Below, one piece after another: positions 35,320-47,800 of a DNA stretch of 64,000 nucleotides. The notes under the pieces were generated by a model. The model was not told the origin of the DNA. It worked only from the letters and a program-made list of their open reading frames with translations, and did not search any database. Made by a program: the position numbers and the translations under genes. The stretch is from Larix kaempferi (taxonomy: Eukaryota > Streptophyta > Pinopsida > Pinales > Pinaceae). Location of the stretch: assembly GCA_027924585.1 (NCBI GenBank), contig BSBM01000307.1, forward strand, positions 12,859,001 to 12,923,000, given 5' to 3'. Every line of letters starts with the position of its first letter. Position 1 is the first letter of the stretch.

Positions 35320-36464
35320 AACTACATTTCCATCCACATGTACCTTTTATTTAGATAAAAATGGATAAATATATAGAAACATTTTTCAAAAGATTGGATA
35401 TAGCATACATTTTTGAAAGTGGTGTTGAAACATTCAAACTAAAATTGAATTTATATAGAAGGAAATTCAATGAACTAGAAAAACTGAGAAATATTTGGTT
35501 TATTCAATAGACAATTAACTGCCTCTTTTGGATATTAAATAACATTCCCAATAGACCCACTCGATATTCAACAAATGGGTGGACCATAATAGTTCCATTC
35601 GTTGGATATGCATACCCCACTATGCCATTACACAAGCCCTACATAGGGAATCTTTTCCCTGTAGGCATGATATGATTTCCATTTCGAGACTTGTTACACA
35701 ATGGGGAGGTGACTCATAAATGAAGGGTGGGGCTTCATAGTGGAGAATGGAGTTCCGATGAACCCATATTAGGAGCTAGGGGAAGGACCTTTGAGGTGGG
35801 GCGAGTCCTTCTTGATTTTACGTAAAAAGGTCAACACCAAAATTTTCTGCAACAAGTTGAAATTGCAATAGGTCATGTGTAGGTATTTGTTTATACTTAA
35901 AGTATTCCATGTTTAGTGAACATGGATTATTCCACAACAAATGAATCTCATTTCTCTATCTATACAAGACCAAAATTAATCCAAAATTAGAGACGGTTCT
36001 AAGGACGTGAAGTTGGGATGTGTCCCATGGGGTCGGTCAATATACCAGTTAGTGATAGTGATAGTTAGGGTCCTCTGGAACAAAGGTCTAGATTTTATCA
36101 TATATACACAATCTCAAATCTTGAGTTTACTCCAACATATTATAAATGACATATTTCTCAAATGTGAGTTTACTCCAACATATTGTAAATGACATTTATC
36201 AAATATTTGGCTTTGACTTCGAAATTTGAATATAATGTATATGACATATTTCTCAATCTGTAACTAAAATTCCATATTGCAAACAAATTTTGAACTAAGT
36301 ATTCAATGAAAATATAAAATTTAATTTCAAACGAACTTTGAACTAAATGCAATGAAATTTTAAAATTTAACTTCAAGTTACATTTTCAAAGTTTAATTTC
36401 CATCTTTAAATAACAAGACATTGAACTAAGTATTCAATGGAAATTTAGAATTTAATATCAAATG
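35320..36464. other. Right flank of duplicated block, copy 1
   Basis: AT-rich without genes. It contains a hairpin-like AGGGAATCTTTTCCCT (about 35645-35660), then from about 36110 on a series of short direct repeats (GAGTTTACTCCAACATATTGTAAATGACAT twice; AATTTAATTTCAAACGAACTTTGAACTAAATGCAATG-like units) that run into the duplication junction. Confidence 0.45.
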
Positions 36465-36599
36465 TATGTATGTATGGATTTTTTGATGTATGTATTATGG
36501 ATTGATGATTGTATGGTTGATAATTGTATGATGGTTAATGTATGTATCACTGATATTGGTTGATGAATTATGGTTGAGAAATTATGGTTGATGTGTTAA

Positions 36600-36915
36600 T
36601 GGTTATTACTGGTTGTTACTAGTGGTTATTGGTTGCTACTAGTTGTTATTAATTGTTGCTGGATGTTATTGGTATGCCACTAGTGGTTACTAGATGTTAT
36701 TGGTTTTTATTGGTTGTCACTGGTTATTACTGATTGTTACTGATTGTTATTTGTTGTTACTATTTCTTACTGGTTTTTACTAGTTATTACATGTTTTTAT
36801 TGGTAGTTACTGGTTGTTAATGGTTGAAACTAGTTGTTATTAGTTATTACTAGATGTCACTGGTTGTCAGTGGTTGTTATTGATTGATATTAGTTGTTGT
36901 TATTGGTTGATATAT
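36600..36915 (+). repeat. Minisatellite, 11-bp units, copy 2
   Basis: Paralogue of 22589-22920. One extra unit (GATTGTTACT near 36731-36741) and two fewer near 36868, plus substitutions such as CACTGGTTGTCAGTGG for TACTGTTTGTCTGTGG. Useful as a clock for divergence of the two blocks. Confidence 0.88.
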
Positions 36916-37875
36916 GGTTGATGTTTGTATGATTGCACGGATTTTTATCGATTACTATTGTTCGATGTATGATTGATGTTTGTATGGTGAGGTATGGTAT
37001 CTTGAGGTATTGTGTGTAATCTAGTTAGAAAAAAAAATCTTTGTGATCTTTGTTGAAAGGTGTTTTGGTAGTATCTTGGCGACATTTTGTGTGTCTTTAT
37101 TGAAAGGTATCCTGGTAGTATCTTGGTGGTAATTCGTATATCTTTGTTGAAGAATATTTACTAACCGTGTGACTAATTAAAGTATGATTCATGTACGTTT
37201 GTTGAATATGTGCATCATGTATCCTTATATATCAAATGCTAATCTTGTAGAATGTGATACAAGTATATTTGTAGAAATCTATCTAGGCGATCTTGTTGAA
37301 AAAGTATCCTTGTGATCTTTGCTGAATTTATCTTTTTAGGGTATCCTTATGGTATATCAAATACCTTTGTTGAAAGGCATATTTGTAAAGTATCACGGTG
37401 AATCTCATGCATCCTTGTAGAAAAATGATTTGGGTGATAAATCATGTAAAATAATCTTGGTAATGCATGTCATGTGATTGAATGATTGGAATGCATTTCA
37501 TATATCCTAGAGGCATTTGATGTATCTTGTTGATAGAGCAGATGCATGATGCATTTCATGTATATGTAGGTAAAGTATATGCATTTCACATGATTGATCA
37601 ACCGGAATGCATTTCATGAAGAAAGCGTATACACTTGATGCACTTCATGAGATTGAATGGTATACTTGATGCAATTCATGAAATTAATTGATATACCTTA
37701 TGCATTTCATATGATTGAAATTGATTAGAATAAGATTTAGGTAGATGCATTTTGTTGAAGTATCTATATCTCATGTACCTTGTATATACCGATGTATTTA
37801 ATGTGATTGATATCATGCATCATGTATATTGAAGATGTATTTTATGTATCTTATTGAATAGTATATATATATATA

Positions 37876-38089
37876 TATAAGCTACCAGTCTTACATGATT
37901 ATCTTAATAGATAATATATATATTTTTATAATTCAATTGATGATTTTACAATACGAATGGCCGATATTAAATATGGCCTAATAGGAATAGACATGTATAT
38001 TGATAAATAGACATGTCATTTAATAATTAATAATAAATTATCCTAATCTAATAAGAATACATTTGTAATAACTAATTAGGTTTATTACA
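37876..38089 (-). repeat. 3' LTR of the LARD-like element, copy 2
   Basis: Same 214-bp form as 23879-24092, including loss of the TG terminus, with a few substitutions (for example CCTAATAGGAATAG for CCTAACAGGAATAG). Confidence 0.85.
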
Positions 38090-38314
38090 AGTCATCCCGC
38101 TTTGAAAAGATTCAACCACGAATCTTCTACAAGAGTGCTGCAGCTGGAATTCTTTCCACGAATAACTGTGCCACGGTTTAACAGTTCCTGGAATAATTGG
38201 TCACATTTACATTCAAATCTTATCATGCTTATGATTCTGTAGATAAACGCATAACAACTAATTGGCATATATTTCAGATCTGCTAATCTGACGGTGTTCC
38301 TTTGCTCTTCTAAT

Positions 38315-39421
38315 TTTATGTGGATCTTTGATAATTCTGCATGTTTTGATTGGTCTTCTTATCTGTAGAGGCAACTATTAGTAATGTACTTACTTCTTTG
38401 TGTGACAAATTTGTCGTTAGTTATTCCCTGCGATCCTTTCCATCTTGAGATTCTCGAATATCTTGACTTGCGACAATTTGTAGAACTTTTTCCTTTTCAA
38501 GTGTCGCCTTATCTTCAAAGTTTCCTTCTTTATTAGGCTCTTTTTTAGTTTTTATATTTTCATCATTGTATCGTTCTACAACTTCAAGTCTCTTATAATT
38601 ACTGTTAACTTTGAATTTATTGACTTCTTTGACTTCTACGACATCATCATTTTCTTTAAAATTGATATTGACATTGTGATTGGCAATATCATCTTGATCT
38701 TCCATCTCCTTGTCTTCTAAATCTTTTGTGTCATTGTCCTTGTTATCGTCATCTTTAACAAGTCCTTGTCATGGAGTTTCACTAGACAAGTTTATAGACT
38801 TTTCAGCTGGCGTATTAATGCACCTGGCTTCCTGCCTTGTAAAAATCCACAACGAAATTCCGAAAGACGTGCATATTTCTGACTGAGTATCGTATCCTAC
38901 GGTTTATTTTTGGGATGTCTTTTCTTATCCTTCCTAGTGACTGGTGGTTTGGATATTTTGTGAGGAGGGATATAAGCAAGCAGTTGGTCTGGCTTCCCTT
39001 CTTTCTTGGGGGTAGTAGCGACCTTGAATTCCTCCTTACTAGAGTACTTATCTTTTTCCTTGGTAGTCCTTTATTTTGTTATGTGTGCAGAGGCAGTTCC
39101 CCACCCTACTTGTATTGAGAACTTGGGAGTTGTGATAGCTTTTTCCTTAATAGTCATAGTCGCAATAACATCCGTAGTCTCTTCTTCTAACGTGAGTGTT
39201 GATGCAGACCTGACGACATCTTCTTCCTTAATGGTTGTAGTCACAATAGCTTTCGTAGTCTCTTCTTTTCTTGGGAACCCAAGAGATGGAGTTGCTCCTT
39301 CCATTGTGATTTCAGTCACTTCCTCCGTTGTGGGTGCATATGCAGTTTCCAACTCTTCTTTACCTGGTAATTCAAGAGTCACTATAGCTTCTTCTTGATG
39401 TTGTGTTATCGACAACTTCAA
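38315..39421 (-). pseudogene. Broken charged reading frame of the LARD-like element, copy 2
   Basis: Paralogue of the frame at 24319-25425. ATG at 39421 opens the same MKLSITQHQEEAIVT start and E/T/K-rich repeats down to 39071; the acidic part reads through further here (from about 38705 to 38421, continuous across the point where copy 1 has a stop after RLEVLE). Thus copy 1 gained a stop or copy 2 keeps the older state. A different shift lies near 38835 where CTCGACTTG is shortened. Function unknown; no family recognised. Confidence 0.55.
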
Positions 39422-39889
39422 TTCTTTAACTAATTTGATAAGGTCTTCATAGCCGCTTTTTATTTCTTCATGTTTGTTTCTTTTTATTCTTTAGCCTCGA
39501 TCATTTTTATATCTTTGATTGCAATTCTTTAATCTCTTTTAGGTTTGTTGAATGGGATAATAATGATCTTATTAAAAGAGGGAGACATAATAATTGCAAC
39601 TTGTAAAAATCTTCAAAATTTTTCTTTTTTTTTCTTTTTTTTATAATAATTGTAATGTTTACAATTTTTAAATAATAATAATTATTATTAACAATAATAA
39701 TAATTTTTTTTAGAATAGTAATAAAAATTAATAATAACAATGAGTGTTATTATAAAAATAATAGTCTTTACTACTATATACTTTCAGTGGTGTAGAAAAA
39801 TAAATAAATAAGTATTATACTACTACTACTAATTATTATTATTATTATTATTATACTCTATTATTTTTATTTTTGAATTGATATGTAGG

Positions 39890-40840
39890 GTTTTTGGTGA
39901 ATAGCAGGAATGGAGGGAGCGCTTGAGATGAGCTAGTGTAGATGACGAGGAAGGTTGGGGGAGATGGTGGATAGAGCTTGGAGATTGCAGGGGGTGGGGG
40001 GGTGTAGGAACAGGTAATGGATGGGAGTGATGAGAGGATGTAAATGGGGAGGCTATGTGGAAGGAGGTGTGGGTGTAGGCGGCTGGTGTGGAAGCAGCGT
40101 GGGTGCAGGATGCAGGTGGATGCAGGCTGTGGTGGAAGTGGTGGTGGGGGTGGATGTAGGTTGGGCGGATTGCAGCGTTGGAAAGCGTTAGAATAGGAGC
40201 GCACTGCGGGACGAACATAAGTGGGAAGGGGAAGTGGTGCGGTAAGTTGGGGGAGTGAGGAAACAATGGTCACTGAAAAGCGATGCAATGGTGGAAATGG
40301 AAGGCGAGCGTGGGGTGATTTGGGTGTGAGCGCAGGAGGGAGTCGAAGTTATAAGATGGTATGAGCGGGATGAGTGGACGGGGGAGAGATCGGGGTGAGG
40401 AATGCAGAGAGCATGAAAGCTGGGCTGCGTGAGCAAGAGATGAGAGGTCGTAGGTAAGGAGCGAGGGGAGTGCTGACGAAGGGAGAGGTGGCGGATGGAG
40501 ATGGGTCAGGTGTGCGCAGGTGGTGGAGTGAAAGTAGGTATGGTGTGGGAGAGTGGAATGGAAATGCGAGTAGGCGGGAGTTACAGGTGGAGGCGGGAAG
40601 GAGGGAGTGAGGGTTGCATGGAAAGAGGGAACGAGAGCTAGGGTTGCGGAGGAGTGAGGAGGATGAGTGGTCGTGGCTTGAAAGGAGAGGGGAGTAGGCG
40701 GTGAATTACGTGGGAGTGAAGCTATGTGGAAATAGAGTGCGAGTGAAAGAGGAGCAATGAGTGAGAAAATAAAACATGCAAGAGATGGAGAGGGAGAGGA
40801 ATGAATGCTGAGAGCTTGAGTGTAAGCAAGAGCCTAAAGC
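39890..40840 (-). other. Purine-rich leader tract of the LARD-like element, copy 2
   Basis: Paralogue of 25900-26850 with the same G/A dominance on the plus strand. Substitutions are mostly G/A transitions, so the asymmetry has been kept since duplication without any coding constraint I can see. Confidence 0.7.
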
Positions 40841-40852
40841 TCCGATACCACT
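40835..40852 (-). other. Primer-binding site of the LARD-like element, copy 2
   Basis: Minus strand AGTGGTATCGGAGCTTTAGG directly beside the 5' LTR; one mismatch from TGGTATCAGAGC over the first twelve bases. Confidence 0.82.
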
Positions 40853-41087
40853 TGTAAGCTACCAGGTTTACATGATTATCTTAATAGATAATATATATAT
40901 TTTTATAATTGAATTGATGATTTTACAATAGGAATGGCCGATATTAAATATGGCCTGATGATTTTACAATAGGAATGGCCGATATTAAATATGGCATAAC
41001 AAGAATAGACATGTCATTTAATAATTAATAATTAATTATCCTAATCTAATAATAATACATTTGTAATAACTAATTAGGTTTATTACA
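40853..41087 (-). repeat. 5' LTR of the LARD-like element, copy 2
   Basis: 235 bp, TGTAAGCTACCAGG to TTTATTACA, with the same internal 40-bp duplication as the copy-1 5' LTR. Confidence 0.9.
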
Positions 41088-44000
41088 AAATATATATATG
41101 TTGATGCTAACCATGTGTTTGTTGGAATGTGAAGAAAGTAACCTTGTTGAAGAATATTATGTATCATATATTTTTATGCTTGATGTTAATCATATGGGTG
41201 ATTGAAATACGATTTTCATGTGAATGTATATTTTTTGAATATTTGAAGGCCTTGTAAAGAGGTTTGAAGACCCTATGATGGAGATTTAATATTGACCCTT
41301 TCTCCTTGAGTCCACTCTACTAGTGTCGATTCTCACACATGAAGTTAGGAAATGGGATGGTGATAGGAGTCACATTCCATAGGTAGTGGAGATGGACGGG
41401 AAAGTAGGTGGTAGTGGGAAGTATTATTGTTAGAAAGATGTTATCTTTCTGATACATGTATGGGGATGTATGTTATCCTTTTGTAAAGGCATGTATGTAT
41501 TATGCATCGAGGATAATGCATTGTTTAAGGGGGAGGGGATGTATTAATGCTCCATAAGTTAAGACCCTGGGTAGACATATGATTTATACATTAAGGCACT
41601 AGGTTCCATGAGCATGATTTGGACATTATTAATATTTTATTTTATTATTAATTAAATAAATAAACTAGATTGAGAGAGGCAACTAAAATAGCATGGCCGG
41701 GGCATGGTTCCAGAGGTGAGGGGGTTGGGGGGTTAGGAGTTTATCCTCACCCTAACACTACTCAGAGGACCCTAACTATGTTTATTTTGGTATGTGGGCA
41801 TACTACTAGACCTAAATCATCGTTAGATGGACCCCTTGCACTAATACACCCCCCTTGGAGTTTTTTGGGTGACAAAATGTTATTTTTTACTAAGTTCCTA
41901 AGTGTCATTCCATTTTTTGGGTTTTTATGGATAAATATCAACTAAGAATATCCTCCTCCTAGTTTCTGGGGATTGTGAGCTAGATTTGTGCTTCCATATC
42001 CTTGGTTTTTGCTTCCACTCCTTGATTGTTTCCTCCACAAAGCACAAGTGAGCCCTCCTTGCTTTTCTTGGGTTTTTATCCTCAATTCTTTCCTTCATTA
42101 ATGATCAAGTGCACCTTCCCTACTTTCTTGGGATTTTCCTTGATTTTTTTTCTTAGTAACTCCCTTCTTTACTCTCTTTATGTTGGCCTTTGCTATTCCA
42201 AGAAAAGGCATATTTTATGTAAATCCATCTTCATGAGTTTGGGTTGGCCCACTTCATTTAGTAACCACTCTCTCTCATGAATTCGAATTGGGAAAGAAAA
42301 ATTTGAATTCCCTCCTTTAGCTAAGATTCGAATTTGTTCTCTCTCTCCTTTGGCTAGGGGTTGGCACGGGGGGTTCACTCAGTGAACTTGTTACATAGCA
42401 CCATCGTTCGAAGGATATTAAAGAATATCCCTAATTTCACTAAATATTGGAAAATGCCTCCTAAAATTGTATTGTTGAACCCCCCTCCCAATATACCTTT
42501 CCATTTAAGAAAACCCCTATTTTCAACAGATATTTGTAGATATCCATTTTTATCAACCCATTTTTAATACCTCCTTTATATCATATTATCAAGGTGTAAC
42601 AAACAAGATCCCTAATGCATCTTAGTATAAGCAAACAAGATGCTAAATAAAGTAGTAGTATACTACTATCAATGATCCCACTGAGATTGCAGGGGCGACT
42701 AATCAATTTGTAGCATTGGATAGTGGAAGACCCAATGAAATAGTAATGGGGAAGGTAAAATGAGTAAAAGGAAACCCATCAAGAGATCAATGTAACAAAG
42801 AATGTAAAAGACAGATAGTCCAATAGTCAATGCAATGCTTAGAAAAGAGGAGAATTATGGATGTTTCAAACCACAACCTACCGATCTACAAATTTCATAT
42901 CATGTAAATACAAATATAGCCATAGAGAGCTCATGTTTTCTATAAGCTTAATAAATTAAAATCCATAAAAATACAAACTTGAAAAACTTTCATGGATGGA
43001 CTTCCCTACCTTCCTATCAAAGAAAGCATCATTGATGTTTGAACCCAAATGAACATAGAAAACTTCCTCTTACTTTCCAATAACACCATATGATCCTGTG
43101 CATATCTTGGATTTGGGTCATTCACAAGATTCAATGAATTGCCTTCACTTCCTCTACATTTATTCTTGCAATCAAGGGAATTAGCAACATTTAGTTACCT
43201 TTTCGTCAGTTAATATATCTAATTCATTTTATCTTTACGGGAGAGGAAAAAAATCCATTGTTAAGTTTCAATCATGCAATAGATATAAAGACACACAGAT
43301 GGTGAAACTTATATGATACCATTTCATGGTAATGATAACACATAAGGTATGTAAACAAGGATTTAGATTTTCACCTATGTTCATGTCAGTTCCAATACAA
43401 TATTAAGAAGGATTCCTTGCATATAAGAATTGAAATTTCAATTACGGGTGTGCCAAATATAACTCAATATAACAACTATTCTTAACTAGAAATGTGAAAA
43501 TATTAAAGAATAATACAAAAAGTTGAAAGAAATTTTTGTCATGAAAGATTGATCTATCTTTTCTTGGTTCCGATGATCCAAGAAAGATTGATCTCACTTT
43601 TCTTTCTTTTCGTGCAACAAGGTCTGATTGAATCTCAATACCCACCTAAACCCCAACCTAAAAAATGAAGAGTTAGATCCTTTACTATAATGCCTACAAA
43701 AAATACAATATAATTGTTCAACTCCAGAACTCTCGATTAGCTACATCTCTTAACTTTGGAGTTGACGAGGAACCAAATGCACACTCAAACATACTGAACA
43801 GTTTCATAGGCTACAATGTGACTTATATCTAGAAAAGAAACACACTTTGGAAATTGGTCTCATATAGAACAAAATGTATAATTTACAAGCTTTACTCACT
43901 TTTAACACTAGCAAACTCAACCTCAATTATGGAGAAAGTGTAAAATCTTGCATACATATTCATAAGAAGCGGTAACTGACCTTTTGGACATCACATCAAT

Positions 44001-44882
44001 AACATTCTACATAAAAGAACAAAATACTATCACCCTGGCTATCTCAATGCCACAAAATTCTAATATTGTAATGCCTGTTATTCCAAGAATCATCCCTCGT
44101 ATCTAAATAACTTCGCCAAGCAACAAAAGGAGTAACCCCACAAAAATAAAACACAGAGCATGGTTAATGGTAATAGTTGCAATATTATCGAAATTTTAAA
44201 AATCCAAATACATTGCAGAAGTTGCTCTGAGATCTTTACAAAAACATTCAAGTCTTTGTTGGAATAAGAAATGATGAAAAAATTAATTGACACATAAATC
44301 CATAAAGTTTAAACGAATTATAAACATTCACATATATTTTTATTAAGCAAAATGGAAGATATGATAAGTCAAAATTATTGTTAAGTCAAGAGTATTAGTT
44401 TATCTTATAGCTATGATGCTATGTATGATATAAATTGTACTCAAAAGAGTCACCTTCTCCATTTCCACTACTAAAAGACTACTAAAAGTTTAAAGAGGGC
44501 ATTGCCCTGGATTTTGAAAACATGTAAATATAAAGTATTTGATCAAATGATCTCGACATCAACTCTAAATGACGACTAGTATAGAGGGTTATCCAACTTC
44601 CAAAATGTCAATTTGCTTGATTGAAAACCTTCCAACACCTTTAGCCTTGATTTTTAAATCTCGCTGACATGAGGTTGACATCATGAATGCCACATGAATT
44701 TGCATCAACCCATGTACTTGTAACAATCAAATAATCATGTGTAATCCAAATCTGTATTGAAATATCATTTAAAATAATAAGATGGATGGTTACACTAGCA
44801 CAATATCTATCTTGAAAGCTGAAATACGACTACAAAAAATGAATGGTCAAAGAAACTTACACAAAAAAGTAGGTGGCAAAAA
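41088..44882. other. Non-coding stretch between LTR element and transposase remnant, copy 2
   Basis: Paralogue of 27100-30898, no coding signal. The 15-bp palindrome GTTCACTCAGTGAAC is conserved (about 42373-42387). Copy 2 lacks nine bases after TATAGAGG near 44586 where copy 1 has AATGCAAGT. Confidence 0.4.
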
Positions 44883-47800
44883 TTAGGTTGATTTATCCCA
44901 AAATTCACCATTCAAAGGGTTCACTGCACCTGAGGCCAAAAAAATAAAATCAAGATGGCATTGCTACATGAAATCAACAAAAATACAACCAATAATTATT
45001 TATAAATTATCTATTAGATGGGAATGAATAAGGAAAAATAAATTACAATAAACTTTAAATTAACCTTGTTGAGATTTCTGACAAAATCAGAAAAAACTTT
45101 GTAATCTCTTTCTTCTAATTTGTATGTGTCATTCCTATTGTTGTATGATAAGTTGGCAATTGCTATAACATATTCAAGTTGTACAAAAAGATGATCTGTC
45201 AAATCATACTTGTACAAGTGTTTCCCTTTTATTTTATTGTACCAACAAAATTGAATCTCAACACCTTCTGGCCTATCTAAAAGATCAATGTCATTATGGT
45301 AATCAAACACCCTATTGCCATCCTTCTTTCTTATTCTTTGAACCCTTCCAATGTACCAAGTTCCACAAGAAACACCTTCTTTGGTACTTCAAGAAACACC
45401 TTTTCTTGTGGCACATTCAGCTATAGGTATTGAGTTTCTCTCAAACAACACCCCGCAATCCGATCCAATTCGAAAGCCGATTGAAACACCCTTTTTTGAA
45501 GCCCTTTCATCTCGCCTAAAGTAAACCCCATTTCTCACTCTAGTCAACCTATCTTTGGATAATGTTGGATTTCCATTCAACTGACTAACCAAACAAGATT
45601 TGAACAAATCCTTACCATCAAGCTCTACCACTGGTTTGGTAGTTGTGTTCACATTCTCATCAATGGCATCTAAAATTTTATCCAACTCATGCCTCCACTC
45701 ACTTTCCATTGTTTGCAATTCATTAGCATTGAGTATGGATGAAGATGAAGAGTGGAATATTGAGTTGGAGTTATTTGATGGAGAATCATCAACTACTTCA
45801 TCCACTACTTGGAATGTTGGATAGCTTTGATCCTCTGTCCATGGTTTAAACCACCAAGAAGATTGTGTGTGTCCTTATGGTCGCATGCCAAGACTTGATA
45901 AAAGGTTTTGCGCATCATTCAATCCTAATTTTATAGCTTCTATAATTTTATCATCTGTAGATATTGGACCATAATGCGATAATACATCATGATTCTCTAT
46001 TGTTTATTGGTGCAATTTATTCCAGATGCTTTATTGTTTTTTATGAGATTTATTAAAGCGGAGCCCTTGTGGATTTGATTCTTCTTCGGCAACTCTATTA
46101 AGAGTTCCAACAGCATGAAGCAAGTCAATGAAATCATAGGCCCTCTCTGATCCAACCATCCCACTGAATTTGCTAAAGAAGTTCTCACACACATCTGACC
46201 CAGTCAAGTGCAATAGACATGGCAAGTTACAGTAGTGGTCTCGAAACAATCTCGTCAATAAAACCGCAAAGTGGCATGAAATTTTCACATCCTGATATGC
46301 CTCTCTACTAATGAAATTTATGTTTGCATTAACATGAGATTTTTTTCGTACCCAGCATAGCCATAACAAGAAGAAATGTTGAACTCTTGAAGCATTTCGC
46401 ACTCTTTCCCAAAGATTCAAACTATGAGACATAAAAATGTCAATGTAGTCAGCAACAATCATTAGATAAATCTCTGTACCTAGTGTTCTCTCTACCCTAC
46501 CACTTGTTGTACTTCTCATCTCTTTTAAACACCGTTGAACATGCCTTGAAGCGATGCGTTGTGCTGAACCCCAATTTTGTCGATCCATCCTCTCTATATC
46601 TTCAATTTTAAGCTTGTGCTCATCCACTTTAAAAGTGTTATAAACGATTCTAACATGATTAAAACTTACCAACTCTTCTCCAATGATCAAATCTCGTCGG
46701 CCACTAAACAAAGGATTGATTAGCTTTTTCCCGTTGTGTATGTAATCTTGGTCATGTAGTCCTGTTATGTTGCCACCATCATGAAACCCAGATAGCCTCC
46801 ACCCTTCCCAAGGGATTTGATATCGAATACATGTTGTTGAAGAATAAGCCTTCAACATAAGTTGTCTTCTTCTACTATCCCCATCAGATCAATGACCAAT
46901 AATAGGTCCCAAACAATTTTCCACGTGTTTCCTCCACATAACTTCTATTTTTTCCCATTGCATGGCAACAAAATTTGTCGATCGAACCTATTGCATGTTG
47001 GATGAACAACCACAACCAAACGGAGAAGCTTTTCATGTAAAGAGTTTACAATAATGACACGTGCATAATGACCAATTACACTATTCTTAAAAGTGTCTGT
47101 AATAACATCATAGCTTGCAGCTCCCTCGCCCACAGTCACTAAGAAATGTGATTGGCATTGATGATTTTCTTTATTACCACAAAAACCAACCAAAGTATCA
47201 CTTTTTGCTACCCACCTAACATATTTTTTCACAACGGTCTCATCTTCAGCAAGGCATACAAGAATCAGACCCTCTATACCATGTTTGGATTTATAAGAAG
47301 CATAAACCTTTCCAAGTGCCTCAAAAATGTACTCATGCTCCCCTAGGATATATGACAGTGATTTTCTCACTTGCCTTAAAGTTGTCGATATTGAAGGACC
47401 CTCTAAATTCAAGCTAATGAAGCTGTGCAATCTAGGACCCCCCCCATAATTAATCATCTCATAAATGAATTTAGTGAATGCACCATACCTTCTCCCTGCT
47501 TTTGGACATGTCAGTTTATGAAAGATATCTTTGACAAATTCTCAAACGACATCTTTACCTTGTAATTTTCCTTGTCTATGTGCCTCACACACATCCTTGC
47601 AAAACCTAAATACATCTTTCCTTTCTGTAGATTCAAACAAATTGTCCTTTAGGGACCTTATTCTAATAGATAGTATAGCAACCTTTGTCCTCTCCCACCA
47701 AAGAGCCCTCATTGTTGATCTATAGCTAGTATTTGTAACCCTTGCAACATTTATGAGCTTAGTTTGAGTCAAAAGGTCTAATCTTCTCCCTTTCCCTGTA

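Larger units (their letters stand above)
22455..36464. repeat. Tandem segmental duplication, copy 1 (about 14.0 kb)
   Basis: Base-by-base reading shows that this block repeats at once, in the same orientation, as 36465-50448. Identity looks high, with scattered substitutions and small indels. The junction at 36461-36475 joins the block's right end (AATATCAAATG) to its left end (ATGTATGTATGG), sharing only ATG to ATGTA. The block contains a minisatellite, an LTR element, a transposase remnant and an AT-rich tail. Neither boundary coincides with an LTR, so simple LTR-LTR recombination does not explain it. Confidence 0.95.
37876..41087 (-). mobile_element. Non-autonomous LTR retrotransposon (LARD/TRIM-like), copy 2
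   Basis: Same element as 23879-27095, carried along by the block duplication. LTRs at 37876-38089 and 40853-41087, primer site at 40835-40852. Right flank is AAATATATATATG, left flank a TA run, so the insertion site is again in TA repeats. Interior features (charged broken frame, purine tract, microsatellite) are in the same order. Confidence 0.85.
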